From NCBI GenBank assembly GCA_021295655.1, contig JAGWBX010000033.1:1578-48845 (forward strand): a stretch of 47,268 bases of DNA, read 5' to 3'. This DNA comes from Candidatus Latescibacterota bacterium. Its GTDB lineage: Bacteria > Latescibacterota > UBA2968 > GCA-2709665. The translations under genes were made by a program, and so were the position numbers. The notes beneath the pieces are model-generated. The model searched no databases. It was given only the letters and a program-made list of their open reading frames with translations, and had not been told where the DNA came from. Shown here in pieces: positions 1 through 7,251 of this stretch. How positions within the stretch are numbered: position 1 is the first letter of the stretch; every line of letters starts with the position of its first letter.

Positions 1-371
1 CTGTGAGGTTTCGTTTCGTGCCGGAGGCAAGAAGGAATAAGATAGCGGGCAGGGATTTCTTCTACCGGCTTCCCTCTACTTTCTTACCGCCATTGGAATA
101 GTCGCCCCTGGGCGCGGGGCCTGCCATATGCATAGCGCGAACACCCACATGGGATGCACCGAATCCATTGCCCTGCCAGCCACGGAAGAACAACGATCCT
201 CGGTGCTGTACGGGGCCACGCGCTGTGATTTGGGAGTGCTCGCCTGGGACACTCGCGTTCGACGAACGAATGCCTACTCTTTAGAGCGAGCAATCGACGG
301 ACAGGTAAGGACGGATCATATCAGATCATTGTCTTGATATGATCGGGAAATCGAATGTTCATTTCTGCTCG
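1..371. other. Gene-free leading stretch with repeat fragments and inverted repeats
   Basis: No convincing gene. Bases 1-130 carry a diverged, partly inverted fragment of repeat family D: the block ending GGGCGCGGGGCCTGCCAT near 113-130 recurs near 2797-2815. Two nested complementary segments (AGCGCG 134-139 with CGCGCT 219-224, and GCACCGA 156-162 with TCGGTGC 200-206) could form a branched RNA. A perfect 10-bp inverted repeat, GATCATATCA (314-323) with TGATATGATC (335-344), follows. Short open frames on both strands look like no family I know and have no good ribosome-binding site. Confidence 0.5.
314..344. repeat. Perfect 10-bp inverted repeat, 11-nt spacer
   Basis: GATCATATCA and TGATATGATC are exact reverse complements separated by 11 nt. 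No T-tract follows on either strand, so this is not a typical intrinsic terminator. It lies about 175 nt upstream of the cysteine desulfurase start. It could be an operator or simply a hairpin; function unknown. Confidence 0.55.
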
Positions 372-516
372 CTAGTGTTCTGTCCCAGAAATAAGTTGCC
401 TAAATTTGGCCGTCGAGTCGCCCGGCTCGCAAGGCACCTCGGCGAGCGAAGGCAACGTAGCGAGACGGGATGAATCGGCGGAAGAATGGTGAGGTATTTT
501 TGGGACAGGACACTAG
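372..516 (+). repeat. Repeat family A, copy 1: MITE-like element with terminal inverted repeats
   Basis: A 145-bp element whose 22-nt ends (372-393 and 495-516) are inverted repeats matching at 20 of 22 positions; the outer end reads CTAGTGTTCTGTCCC and its complement. Related copies lie at about 26075-26175, 35203-35412 and 36983-37140. It encodes nothing recognisable. Its right end stops 4 nt before the ATG of the cysteine desulfurase, so it occupies that gene's whole 5' flank. Confidence 0.8.
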
Positions 517-520
517 AGTT

Positions 521-1699
521 ATGACTCACATTTATCTCGACAACCAGGCCACCACGCCCGTCGACCCGAGGGTGCTGGATGCCATGCTGCCCTATTTCAA
601 GCAGGATTTCGGCAACGCGGCCAGCCGTACCCACAGCTACGGGTGGGCCGCCGAATCCGCGGTGGACCGGGGCAGGGAACAGATCGCTGAACTGATCCAT
701 GGGGACGCGAGGGAGATCATCTTTACCAGCGGCGCGACGGAGTCGGACAACCTGGCCATTAAGGGCGTGGCCGCCGTGCGCCGGGACAGAGGCGGACACC
801 TCATCACCCAGGCCACCGAACACCACGCCGTCCTCGATTCGTGCAAAGCGCTCAAACGGCGGGGTTTCGACGTGACAGTCCTTTCCGTAGACCGTTATGG
901 ACAGGTCGAGCCGGGAGCCGTATCGGAAGCGATTCGGGAAGACACGCTGCTCGTTTCCATTATGGCGGCCAACAACGAAATTGGCACCCTCCAGCCGCTG
1001 GCCGAAATCGGCGCGATCTGCAGAGAACGCAACGTCCTCTTCCATTGCGACGCCGCTCAGGCCGTGGGCAAGCTGCCCGTTGATGTGCAGGCGTTCGGCA
1101 TCGATCTGCTCTCGATCTCCGCACACAAACTGTACGGACCCAAGGGCGTCGGCGCACTCTACGTTCGCAGCCGGCCGCGCGTCCGCCTCGTGGCGGAAAT
1201 CGACGGCGGCGGTCACGAACGAGGCATGCGCTCGGGCACGCTCAACGTACCCGGCATCGTGGGTCTGGGGGCGGCGTGCGAACTTGCGCACGCCGGGATG
1301 GCCGCTGAAGGCGCCCGGATCCGGCGGTTGCGCGAGCGGTTGAAAACCCGCCTGTTCGACGGCATGGACGATATCCATCTCAACGGACATCCGGAGAAGC
1401 GCCTGGACGGAAACCTGAACGTCAGCTTCGAAGGCGTGGACGGCGAGAGCCTGATGGTGGGCCTCGGTGAAATCGCGCTTTCGTCCGGCTCCGCATGCAC
1501 GTCGGCCTCGCTGGAACCGTCTTACGTACTGCGTGCGCTGGGGGTGCCGAACCGCCTTGCCGAAAGCAGTATCCGTTTCGGAATTGGCAGATTCAACACC
1601 GAAGCCGAAATCGACACGGCGGCCGGTCGCGTCATCGAGGAAGTTGGACGCCTGCGCGACATATCGCCATACGCCAGCCCGAAGCGGAAGCGCAGCTAA
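521..1699 (+). CDS. iscS: Cysteine desulfurase, IscS/NifS family
   Basis: A PLP-dependent cytosolic enzyme that takes sulfur from L-cysteine and hands it as persulfide to Fe-S cluster, thiamine or molybdopterin pathways. From the ATG at 521 the protein is 392 aa, near the IscS norm. PLP-binding Lys203 lies in [10 protein letters not shown] and the catalytic loop Cys326 in [13 protein letters not shown], which is very IscS-like; the ATEHHAV histidines are present near residue 101. I chose 521 because [13 protein letters not shown] is the usual N-terminus. An in-frame ATG at 470 lies inside repeat A and would add 17 unrelated residues. No Shine-Dalgarno is visible before 521. The Mrp and rhodanese-E1 genes downstream fit a sulfur-transfer cluster. 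The function call is firm; the start is less so. Confidence 0.93.
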   Translation: MTHIYLDNQATTPVDPRVLDAMLPYFKQDFGNAASRTHSYGWAAESAVDRGREQIAELIHGDAREIIFTSGATESDNLAIKGVAAVRRDRGGHLITQATEHHAVLDSCKALKRRGFDVTVLSVDRYGQVEPGAVSEAIREDTLLVSIMAANNEIGTLQPLAEIGAICRERNVLFHCDAAQAVGKLPVDVQAFGIDLLSISAHKLYGPKGVGALYVRSRPRVRLVAEIDGGGHERGMRSGTLNVPGIVGLGAACELAHAGMAAEGARIRRLRERLKTRLFDGMDDIHLNGHPEKRLDGNLNVSFEGVDGESLMVGLGEIALSSGSACTSASLEPSYVLRALGVPNRLAESSIRFGIGRFNTEAEIDTAAGRVIEEVGRLRDISPYASPKRKRS

Positions 1700-1751
1700 A
1701 CCGCCCGGTTTTCAGATACCGATAAACCCGTAACCCTCAGGGAACGAACCC

Positions 1752-2570
1752 ATGCAAATGCCACCCGGCATGCCGAAACCACGCCCCATCCCCGACGTCG
1801 AGCATATCGTGGCCGTTTCCAGCGGCAAGGGAGGCGTGGGAAAAACCACCGTCAGCGTGAACCTTGCCGTAGCCCTGGCGCGCCAGGGGCAGGCCGTCGG
1901 CCTGCTCGACGCCGACATCTACGGGCCTAACGTCCCGATGATGCTGGGCGCCTCGGAGCAACCCCGGGCCGTTGGCGGCAAGATCATTCCGCTCGAAAAA
2001 CACGGCGTGAAACTGATGTCTCTCGGACTCATCGCCGGAGAGGATACACCCGTGATCTGGCGGGGCCCCATCGTGGGAAAGATGATCCAGCAGTTCATGT
2101 CGGACGTCGCATGGGGCGCGCTGGATTTTCTCGTTGTCGATCTTCCGCCAGGAACCGGAGACGCGCAACTCACGCTTGCCCAGACGGTTCCGCTCAGCGG
2201 CGCGGTGATTGTCACCACGCCGCAGGACGTGGCCCTGGAAGACGTGACGCGAGGCGTCGAAATGTTCCGCAAGGTGGACGTCCCCATCCTGGGCGCCGTG
2301 GAAAATATGAGCGCCTTCACCTGTCCCTGCTGCGGCGAATCCGCGGCGATCTTCGGCACGGGCGGCGGCGACCGGATCGCCCAGGCCTTCAACGTCCCGC
2401 TCCTCGGCCAACTGCCCATACTGCCGGCCATTCGCAAGGGAGGTGACGCCGGCGATCCGATTGCGGCAGGGGAATCCGGCGAGACCCAGACCTTCCTCGA
2501 AATCGCACGCAAGATCATGGACCAGATTGACGCGCACGAGCAGCCCGGACCGAAAATTACGATTTCGTGA
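1752..2570 (+). CDS. mrp: Mrp/ApbC-type iron-sulfur carrier ATPase
   Basis: A 272-aa P-loop NTPase of the Mrp/NBP35 (SIMIBI/MinD-like) class, thought to bind and transfer Fe-S clusters to apoproteins in the cytosol. The deviant Walker A motif GKGGVGKTT lies around residues 26-34 and the LLDADIYGPN switch motif around 54-63. The C-terminal half has the cluster-ligating CxxC as CPCCGE. The N-terminal DUF59 domain present in many homologues is absent, so this is the short form. It starts 52 nt after the cysteine desulfurase on the same strand and is probably co-transcribed with it, which fits a shared role in Fe-S assembly. Confidence 0.92.
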   Translation: MQMPPGMPKPRPIPDVEHIVAVSSGKGGVGKTTVSVNLAVALARQGQAVGLLDADIYGPNVPMMLGASEQPRAVGGKIIPLEKHGVKLMSLGLIAGEDTPVIWRGPIVGKMIQQFMSDVAWGALDFLVVDLPPGTGDAQLTLAQTVPLSGAVIVTTPQDVALEDVTRGVEMFRKVDVPILGAVENMSAFTCPCCGESAAIFGTGGGDRIAQAFNVPLLGQLPILPAIRKGGDAGDPIAAGESGETQTFLEIARKIMDQIDAHEQPGPKITIS

Positions 2571-2901
2571 GGAGCCGGAAGTGGAAGACGATCCGAATCT
2601 CTCCCCCCGGCTCCTCGGAAGCGGTGAGAAAGCCGGCCAGGCGGGCGAACAGAAAGCGGGGAGACGGGAGCCGGTAGAACAAATCCTTGCGCGATAGGTT
2701 CCTCCTCCTTGCCTCCGGTCTGAGAAGAGACCTCACAAGGCGGGCAATCTCTTCCTTCTTCCTTCTTCCTTCTACCCGCCTTCGCGAACGTCGCCGCCGG
2801 GCGCGGGGCCTGCCATTACAATGCGCATTTACTTTTGCCTTCCAGGTCGGAATTGGATACATTATCAGTACATGATGCCAACCACTCTGCACCGGGGGGA
2901 T
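2571..2901. repeat. Repeat family D, copy 1, with CTTCTNC heptamers
   Basis: A non-coding stretch between mrp and the rhodanese-E1 gene. The block from about 2691 (GATAGGTTCC, then TTGCCTCCGG and CTGAG) recurs at about 18762-18850, and an inverted fragment lies at 1-60. It contains three tandem heptamers of pattern CTTCTNC (2755-2775); the same heptamer occurs nine times at 37330-37392. The end of the block (GGGCGCGGGGCCTGCCAT) also recurs near 113. No transposase or terminal inverted repeat seen. Confidence 0.6.
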
Positions 2902-4083
2902 ATGATGAGTACGGCATTCGAAACGCTGATGGAAAACGTGAGGAGCGAGGTCCGGGGCATCTCGCCGGAAGAAGCGCGGGAGCGGACAGGCGGCGTGCTG
3001 CTGCTGGACGTCCGTGAGCGGGAGGACTACGCCGGGGGTTACATCGAGGGCGCCGAGAACTTCTCCAGGGGATTCCTCGAACTGCGAATCGAAACCCTGA
3101 CGAACGACCGCTCAACCGCCATCATCGTCTACGGCGACGAAAACCAGGGCCCGCTGGCCGCGAGAGACCTGCGGCGTATGGGATACGAAAACGTCGACTA
3201 CATCGAGGGCGGTTTCGACGCCTGGGTGGAAGCGGGTTACCCGGTTCAACAGGACAGGGCGCTCAGCAAAGCCGAGGTTCAGCGGTACTCCAGGCATCTG
3301 CTGGTACCCGAAGTGGGCGAAAAGGGCCAGGGAAAGCTGCTGGATGCCAAAGTACTGATGGTCGGCGCCGGCGGACTCGGATGCCCCGCGGCCTACTATC
3401 TCGCGGCGGCCGGTGTCGGCACCCTGGGAATCGTGGACGCGGACGTTGTGGACGTCACGAATCTTCAACGCCAGATCCTGCACGGTACATCCGACCTGGG
3501 CAGGCCGAAGGCCATTTCTGCAAGGGAAACCCTGCAGGACCTGAATCCGGGATGCAAGGTGGTCCCGTACGTCGAGTACCTGAGTTCCGATAACGTGATG
3601 GACATCATCGCGGACTACGACATCGTGGTAAACGGATGCGACAACTTTCCCACGCGTTACATGGTAAACGACGCCTGCGTTTTCGCGCGCAAGCCCATCG
3701 TAGACGGCAGTATCTTCCGCTTCGAGGGTCAGGTGACCATCTATCCCTGCGATCTGGAGGGACCCTGCTACCGGTGCCTCTATCCCGAGCCTCCGCCCGC
3801 GGAACTGGCGCCGTCCTGCGCCGACGCCGGGGTCCTGGGAGTACTTCCGGGAACCGTGGGGTTAATCCAGGCAACCGAAGTGGTCAAGCTGGTTCTCGGC
3901 CAGGGTGAACCGCTTATCGGCAGGCTGCTCATGTACGATGCGCTGGCCATGAGTTTCCGGACGTTCAAAATCCGTCGCGACCCCGGCTGCCCGGTCTGCG
4001 GCGACAACCCGGAGATTACGGAACTCATCGACTACGTTGCCTTTTGCAGCGGCGTGACGCAACAGGAAGCCGCGGACGATTGA
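2902..4083 (+). CDS. Rhodanese-like domain fused to a MoeB/ThiF-type E1 adenylyltransferase
   Basis: 393 aa. Residues about 20-115 form a rhodanese-like domain; residues about 120-390 form an E1-like enzyme that adenylates the C-terminal glycine of a ubiquitin-like sulfur carrier (MoaD/ThiS type). Visible in the E1 part are the nucleotide-binding GAGGLG (156-160), the acidic/basic patch DADVVDVTNLQRQ, Cys306 in SCADAGVLGVLPG, and two zinc CxxC pairs (Cys289/292 and Cys363/366). MOCS3/Uba4/MoeZ homologues carry the rhodanese at the C-terminus; here it leads. The rhodanese catalytic-cysteine position reads VYGDENQG, with Gly78, so it probably cannot carry a persulfide. Start 2902 (or the next ATG, 2905) follows GGGGGGA; an upstream ATG at 2821 has no such site. 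The carrier-specific role (Mo cofactor, thiamine, or tRNA thiolation) is unresolved. Confidence 0.88.
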   Translation: MMSTAFETLMENVRSEVRGISPEEARERTGGVLLLDVREREDYAGGYIEGAENFSRGFLELRIETLTNDRSTAIIVYGDENQGPLAARDLRRMGYENVDYIEGGFDAWVEAGYPVQQDRALSKAEVQRYSRHLLVPEVGEKGQGKLLDAKVLMVGAGGLGCPAAYYLAAAGVGTLGIVDADVVDVTNLQRQILHGTSDLGRPKAISARETLQDLNPGCKVVPYVEYLSSDNVMDIIADYDIVVNGCDNFPTRYMVNDACVFARKPIVDGSIFRFEGQVTIYPCDLEGPCYRCLYPEPPPAELAPSCADAGVLGVLPGTVGLIQATEVVKLVLGQGEPLIGRLLMYDALAMSFRTFKIRRDPGCPVCGDNPEITELIDYVAFCSGVTQQEAADD

Positions 4084-4100
4084 CCCCGCCAATGCGGCAA

Positions 4101-4143
4101 ATAAAAAAAGAAACGCGCCCTGATCGGGGCGCGTTTCTTTTTT
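4101..4143. terminator. Bidirectional intrinsic terminator between the E1 gene and groEL
   Basis: A near-perfect hairpin with stem GAAACGCGCCC/GGGGCGCGTTTC and a 4-nt loop, flanked by an A-tract on the left and a T-tract on the right. It can therefore terminate both the rightward E1 transcript and the leftward groE transcript. It sits 18 nt after one stop codon and 42 nt after the other. Confidence 0.92.
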
Positions 4144-4184
4144 ATGCCGACCTCCGCTCTCCGTTACGGGGAATGGAGACGATG

Positions 4185-5807
4185 TTAGTACATCCCGCCG
4201 CCCGGAGGCGCTGGCGGAGGCTTTTCTTCTTCCGGTATGTCCGCCACCACGGCTTCGGTGGTCAGGAGCAACCCGGCAATACTGGCCGCGTTCTCCAGAG
4301 CCGTGCGCGCCACCTTGGTCGGGTCCAACAGACCTGCGGCGATCATATCTTCGTATTCCTCGGTATCGGCGTTAAAGCCAAAACCACCCTCGCCGGCGCT
4401 TACTTTCTGTACGACGATCGCGCCCTCAACACCCGCGTTGTCGGCAATCTGCCTGAGCGGCTCTTCCAGGGCCCTGCGCACGATTTCCACGCCGATTTTC
4501 TCGTCGCCCCGCGCATCTTTCCGGGCCCGATCCAGAGCATCGATCGCACGGACAAAAGCCACGCCGCCGCCGGGGACGATGCCTTCTTCCACGGCAGCCC
4601 GCGTCGCGTGCAGCGCGTCTTCCACACGAGCCTTCTTCTCCTTCATTTCGGTTTCCGTTGCCGCGCCTACGTTCACCACGGCCACGCCGCCGGCCAGCTT
4701 GGCCAGTCGTTCCTGCAGCTTCTCCCGGTCGTAGTCCGATGTCGTCTCATCGATCTGACGCCGGATCTGTCCAACGCGCCCCCTGATGTCGCCGGACTCG
4801 CCGCCGCCTTCTACGATGGTCGTGTTGTCCTTGTCAATCGTGACTCGCTTGGCCTGCCCCAGATCCGCCGTGGTTGCGTTTTCCAGCTTGAACCCCGCGT
4901 CCTCGGACAGCACGCGGCCGCCCGTCAGGATGGCGATATCTTCCAGCATGGCCGTGCGGCGGTCGCCGAAGCCCGGCGCCTTGACCCCTGCAACCTTCAG
5001 CGTGCCCCGGATCTTGTTGACAACCAGCGTGGCGAGGGCTTCGCCTTCGATATCTTCGGCGATAATCAGCAGCGGCTTGCCGGTTTGAGCCGTTTTTTCA
5101 AGAACAGGCAGCAGATCGCGCATCGCCGAGATCTTCTTGTCGTGAATCAGCAGATACGCCTCTTCCAGCGTCGCCTCCATATTGTCCGGATCCGTTACGA
5201 AATGAGGCGACAGATACCCGCGGTCGAACTGCATGCCTTCCACGACTTCCAGGCCTGTTTCGATGGATTTCGCCTCTTCAACGGTAATGACGCCGTCCTT
5301 GCCTACCTTATCCATGGCTTCGGCGATCAGGTCCCCGACTGCCGTGTCGCTGTTGGCGGAAACCGTTGCGACCTGTGCGATTTCGGTGTGCCCGGCAACC
5401 GGCTTGCTGATATCCTGGATTGCCTTTACGACCGCGGCCACCGCCTTGTCGATGCCTCGCTTCAGATCCATGGGATTGGCGCCGGCGGTCACGTTCTTGA
5501 GCCCTTCACGGTAAATCGCCTGGGCCAGCACGGTTGCCGTTGTGGTACCGTCGCCCGCCACGTCGGACGTCTTGGAGGCGACTTCCTTCACCATCTGAGC
5601 GCCCATGTTTTCATAGGGATCTTCCAGTTCCACCTCTTTTGCCACGGTAACGCCGTCCTTGGTGACCGTGGGCGACCCGAATTTCTTGTCCAGCACGACG
5701 TTCCTGCCCTTCGGGCCCAGCGTTACCTTGACCGCCTCGGCCAACTGGTCCACGCCGCGCTTCAGCGCATCTCTGGCCGCAACATCGAATTCAAGCTGCT
5801 TCGGCAT
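4185..5807 (-). CDS. groL: Chaperonin GroEL (60 kDa, Hsp60)
   Basis: A 540-aa cytosolic ATP-dependent chaperonin that folds client proteins in a double heptameric ring with GroES. Its signature motifs are present: [17 protein letters not shown], the ATP-site DGTTTATVL near residues 86-94, and the late [11 protein letters not shown]. The C-terminus ends in a short GGG-Met-Tyr tail, the usual place for the GGM-rich tail. It is the second gene of a groES-groEL operon, 36 nt after groES, with a good AAGGAGGA-type ribosome-binding site just upstream. It is presumably under the CIRCE operator upstream of groES. A long open frame on the opposite strand is a by-product of its codon use. Confidence 0.98.
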   Translation of the reverse strand: MPKQLEFDVAARDALKRGVDQLAEAVKVTLGPKGRNVVLDKKFGSPTVTKDGVTVAKEVELEDPYENMGAQMVKEVASKTSDVAGDGTTTATVLAQAIYREGLKNVTAGANPMDLKRGIDKAVAAVVKAIQDISKPVAGHTEIAQVATVSANSDTAVGDLIAEAMDKVGKDGVITVEEAKSIETGLEVVEGMQFDRGYLSPHFVTDPDNMEATLEEAYLLIHDKKISAMRDLLPVLEKTAQTGKPLLIIAEDIEGEALATLVVNKIRGTLKVAGVKAPGFGDRRTAMLEDIAILTGGRVLSEDAGFKLENATTADLGQAKRVTIDKDNTTIVEGGGESGDIRGRVGQIRRQIDETTSDYDREKLQERLAKLAGGVAVVNVGAATETEMKEKKARVEDALHATRAAVEEGIVPGGGVAFVRAIDALDRARKDARGDEKIGVEIVRRALEEPLRQIADNAGVEGAIVVQKVSAGEGGFGFNADTEEYEDMIAAGLLDPTKVARTALENAASIAGLLLTTEAVVADIPEEEKPPPAPPGGGMY

Positions 5808-5843
5808 TTCGTCCTCCTTGACGTATCTTTAAAATGAACCGCC

Positions 5844-6140
5844 TCAGTCTTCAATAATCGCCAGGATATCGCTCTCAGACATGATGAGATGATCCTCGTC
5901 GTCCAGCCTTACCTCGGTGCCGGAATATTTGCCGTAGAGTACCACGTCGCCGGATGACACGGACGGCGAAATCCTTGTGCCGGAATCGTCCAGTTTGCCA
6001 TCTCCGACGGCCACGACTTCACCGCGCTGAGGCTTTTCTTTCGCTGTGTCAGGAATAATGATGCCACCCTTCACCTGCTCCTCTTCTTCCTGGGGCCTGA
6101 CCAGCACACGATCTCCCAGCGGCTTCACCTTGACTGCCAT
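5844..6140 (-). CDS. groS: Co-chaperonin GroES (10 kDa, Hsp10)
   Basis: A 98-aa heptameric lid of the GroEL folding chamber. The family hallmarks are present: the N-terminal [12 protein letters not shown], the mobile loop [20 protein letters not shown], and the C-terminal [12 protein letters not shown] strong AAGGAGG lies upstream of the ATG. It is the first gene of the groE operon, and a perfect CIRCE element lies 66 nt upstream of the start. Confidence 0.98.
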   Translation of the reverse strand: MAVKVKPLGDRVLVRPQEEEEQVKGGIIIPDTAKEKPQRGEVVAVGDGKLDDSGTRISPSVSSGDVVLYGKYSGTEVRLDDEDHLIMSESDILAIIED

Positions 6141-6206
6141 GTCTCTAACCTCCTTAAAAACAGGACCGGCGTTGAATTGATCGATTTTATTCGCCTTATC
6201 TCATTG

Positions 6207-6233
6207 TTAGCACTCTGACTTATTGAGTGCTAA
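6207..6233 (-). promoter_or_regulatory. CIRCE operator (HrcA binding site) of groESL
   Basis: An exact match to the CIRCE consensus: TTAGCACTC (6207-6215), 9-nt spacer, GAGTGCTAA (6225-6233). The inverted repeat extends two further pairs on each side (ATTG/CAAT). In bacteria with CIRCE, the HrcA repressor binds here and is released on heat stress when GroE is titrated. hrcA itself is not in this window. I could not place the -10/-35 boxes confidently. Confidence 0.97.
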
Positions 6234-6282
6234 CAATCGACAAATATATCAAACTGGTGTATTTTTGGCAAGGAAAATCTGT

Positions 6283-6316
6283 AAAAAAAACACCGGGTCT
6301 TGCCAGGAAGACCCGG
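6283..6316 (-). terminator. Intrinsic terminator for the nickel superoxide dismutase transcript
   Basis: The hairpin CCGGGTCTT (6293-6301)/AAGACCCGG (6308-6316), loop GCCAGG, is followed on the minus strand by an eight-U run (A-tract 6283-6290). It isolates the upstream sodN gene from the groE promoter region. Repeat C1 lies between the gene and this terminator. Confidence 0.85.
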
Positions 6317-6346
6317 CGTGTAATCTCCGGCGGAATCAGGGCAAAA

Positions 6347-6437
6347 AGCCCGTTGAAAAAGTCCATGCAGGCTGCCTGCCTGTGCGGTGCACGCAGACAG
6401 GCATCCGGCCCGTTTGTCCGAAATACTGCGTTACGCT
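6347..6437 (+). repeat. Repeat family C, copy 1 (half-element) abutting the sodN stop codon
   Basis: Begins AGCCCGTTGAAAAAG and ends GAAATACTGCGTT-CTC, both shared with copy 2 at 30630-30756. Only the left half is present. The right half, with its inverted terminus, is missing exactly where the sodN coding sequence begins, so the repeat reaches the stop codon. A 29-bp palindrome (6374-6402) also found inside family A is embedded in it. Confidence 0.65.
6374..6402. repeat. Shared palindrome (REP-like), copy 1
   Basis: GCCTGCCTGTGC, 3-nt loop, GCACGCAGACAGGC: a long imperfect hairpin. The same stem with a 12-nt loop occurs at 35237-35274 and 37017-37054 inside family A elements. The module is therefore carried by two otherwise unrelated repeat families. 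Confidence 0.7.
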
Positions 6438-6898
6438 CACTGCCGGTTGTACAGCGCCTGGAACGCCTCCAGCAGTTCTCGCGATTTCTTCACATGTGCG
6501 GGATCGGCGGTCTGCTTGCATTTCATCGCCGAAACGATCATCTGATGAAGCAGCGCCAGCTTCCTGGAATAAGTCTTGCCGGCTGCCGGATCGTCATTCG
6601 CAGGCGCTTTGATGCGTTGTGCAAGGAAGTACTGCGCAACAATCTCACGAATCTGATCCGCGTGCGTTTCCTTGTTATTCACCCACCGCACAAGCTGGTT
6701 CGCGTTTTTACCCGCTTCGGCCGAAAGCAGGTTGATCTGGTTCATGGATTTCTCAATGGTCTTTAGGTTTTCCGCGATGGCCGAGAACCGGGCCTCGTCG
6801 CCATAGATCCCGCATGGGATTTCACAGTGCGCAAACGCGGACCCGTGCAAGGCCGACAAAAACAGCGGAAGAAGAACGAATGGAACCAGACGTTTCAT
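6437..6898 (-). CDS. sodN: Nickel-containing superoxide dismutase, exported form
   Basis: 153 aa. After a typical Sec signal peptide (Met-Lys-Arg, hydrophobic core, SAFA) the mature chain would begin with the nickel hook HCEIPCGIY: His24, Cys25 and Cys29 supply the His1-Cys2-Cys6 ligands known for NiSOD. The remaining about 120 residues are helical with the family pattern, including LVRWVNNKE and a Cys near residue 127. In Streptomyces the hook is exposed by removal of a short propeptide by the SodX peptidase. Here signal peptidase cleavage after AFA would do it directly, and no sodX is present next door. The enzyme would act outside the cytoplasmic membrane. AAGGAG precedes the ATG by 8 nt. 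The stop codon abuts repeat C1. Confidence 0.9.
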   Translation of the reverse strand: MKRLVPFVLLPLFLSALHGSAFAHCEIPCGIYGDEARFSAIAENLKTIEKSMNQINLLSAEAGKNANQLVRWVNNKETHADQIREIVAQYFLAQRIKAPANDDPAAGKTYSRKLALLHQMIVSAMKCKQTADPAHVKKSRELLEAFQALYNRQ

Positions 6899-7206
6899 AA
6901 CGAAGCTCCTTTGGTGACGTTAAATTTGGTTCAGGGCGCGAAACACGATGAATCAGAGCGACCTGCTGCGTTACCTCCTTGTCTTGAGGCGGACAATTCC
7001 GATTTTTCCGCCTTTTATTTTTGATTTTCTGCTTACTAACTTATATATTTAACGCGAACTCGGGCGGTTGCCAAAAAATAAGGTACTCGCCCCCCTGCAT
7101 CAAGAAAATAGCGGCGCCGTCTTCCAGGAAGGTGTTTCAAAATTACGGCGCTATTGCAGCCGCGCGAAGACCGCAGAGAATTTTAAGACCGCTTCTTAAG
7201 GAGTGG
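6899..7206. other. Divergent intergenic region between sodN and rnr
   Basis: A 308-nt region carrying the promoters of two divergent genes. A plausible rnr promoter is listed separately (7021-7049). A short GGCGGA (6988-6993)/TCCGCC (7007-7012) hairpin followed by T-rich DNA could act as a weak terminator. No additional gene is seen. Confidence 0.5.
7021..7049 (+). promoter_or_regulatory. Candidate sigma70-type promoter for rnr
   Basis: TTGATT (7021-7026), 17-nt spacer, TATATT (7044-7049), in the most AT-rich part of the region. Transcription would begin near 7056, giving a leader of about 185 nt before rnr. Prediction from sequence only. Confidence 0.55.
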
Positions 7207-7251
7207 ATGGATATCTACATTGAACGGTATGGATTAACGCGATGTCCATAA
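7207..7251 (+). CDS. Short leader ORF overlapping the rnr start
   Basis: A 14-codon frame (MDIYIERYGLTRCP) preceded by a strong AAGGAG 3 nt upstream of its ATG (7198-7203). Its TAA (7249-7251) lies 7 nt beyond the rnr ATG at 7242, in another frame. rnr itself has no clear Shine-Dalgarno, so ribosomes finishing the leader could re-initiate on rnr. The peptide resembles nothing I know. A coupling role is inferred. Confidence 0.45.
   Translation: MDIYIERYGLTRCP

Noticed and set aside
130..300. 6S RNA or tRNA at the left edge
   Set aside because: I could not match a tRNA cloverleaf or the 6S consensus (closing stems with a central bubble); only generic stems are visible.
4044..5837. A 597-codon open frame antisense to groEL
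   Set aside because: It is opposite a textbook GroEL with full-length homology, spans the terminator and has no protein-like features; it arises from GC-rich codon use.
6227..6766. A 179-codon plus-strand frame starting inside the CIRCE element
   Set aside because: It overlaps the operator, the terminator, repeat C1 and the antisense sodN gene, with no ribosome-binding site.
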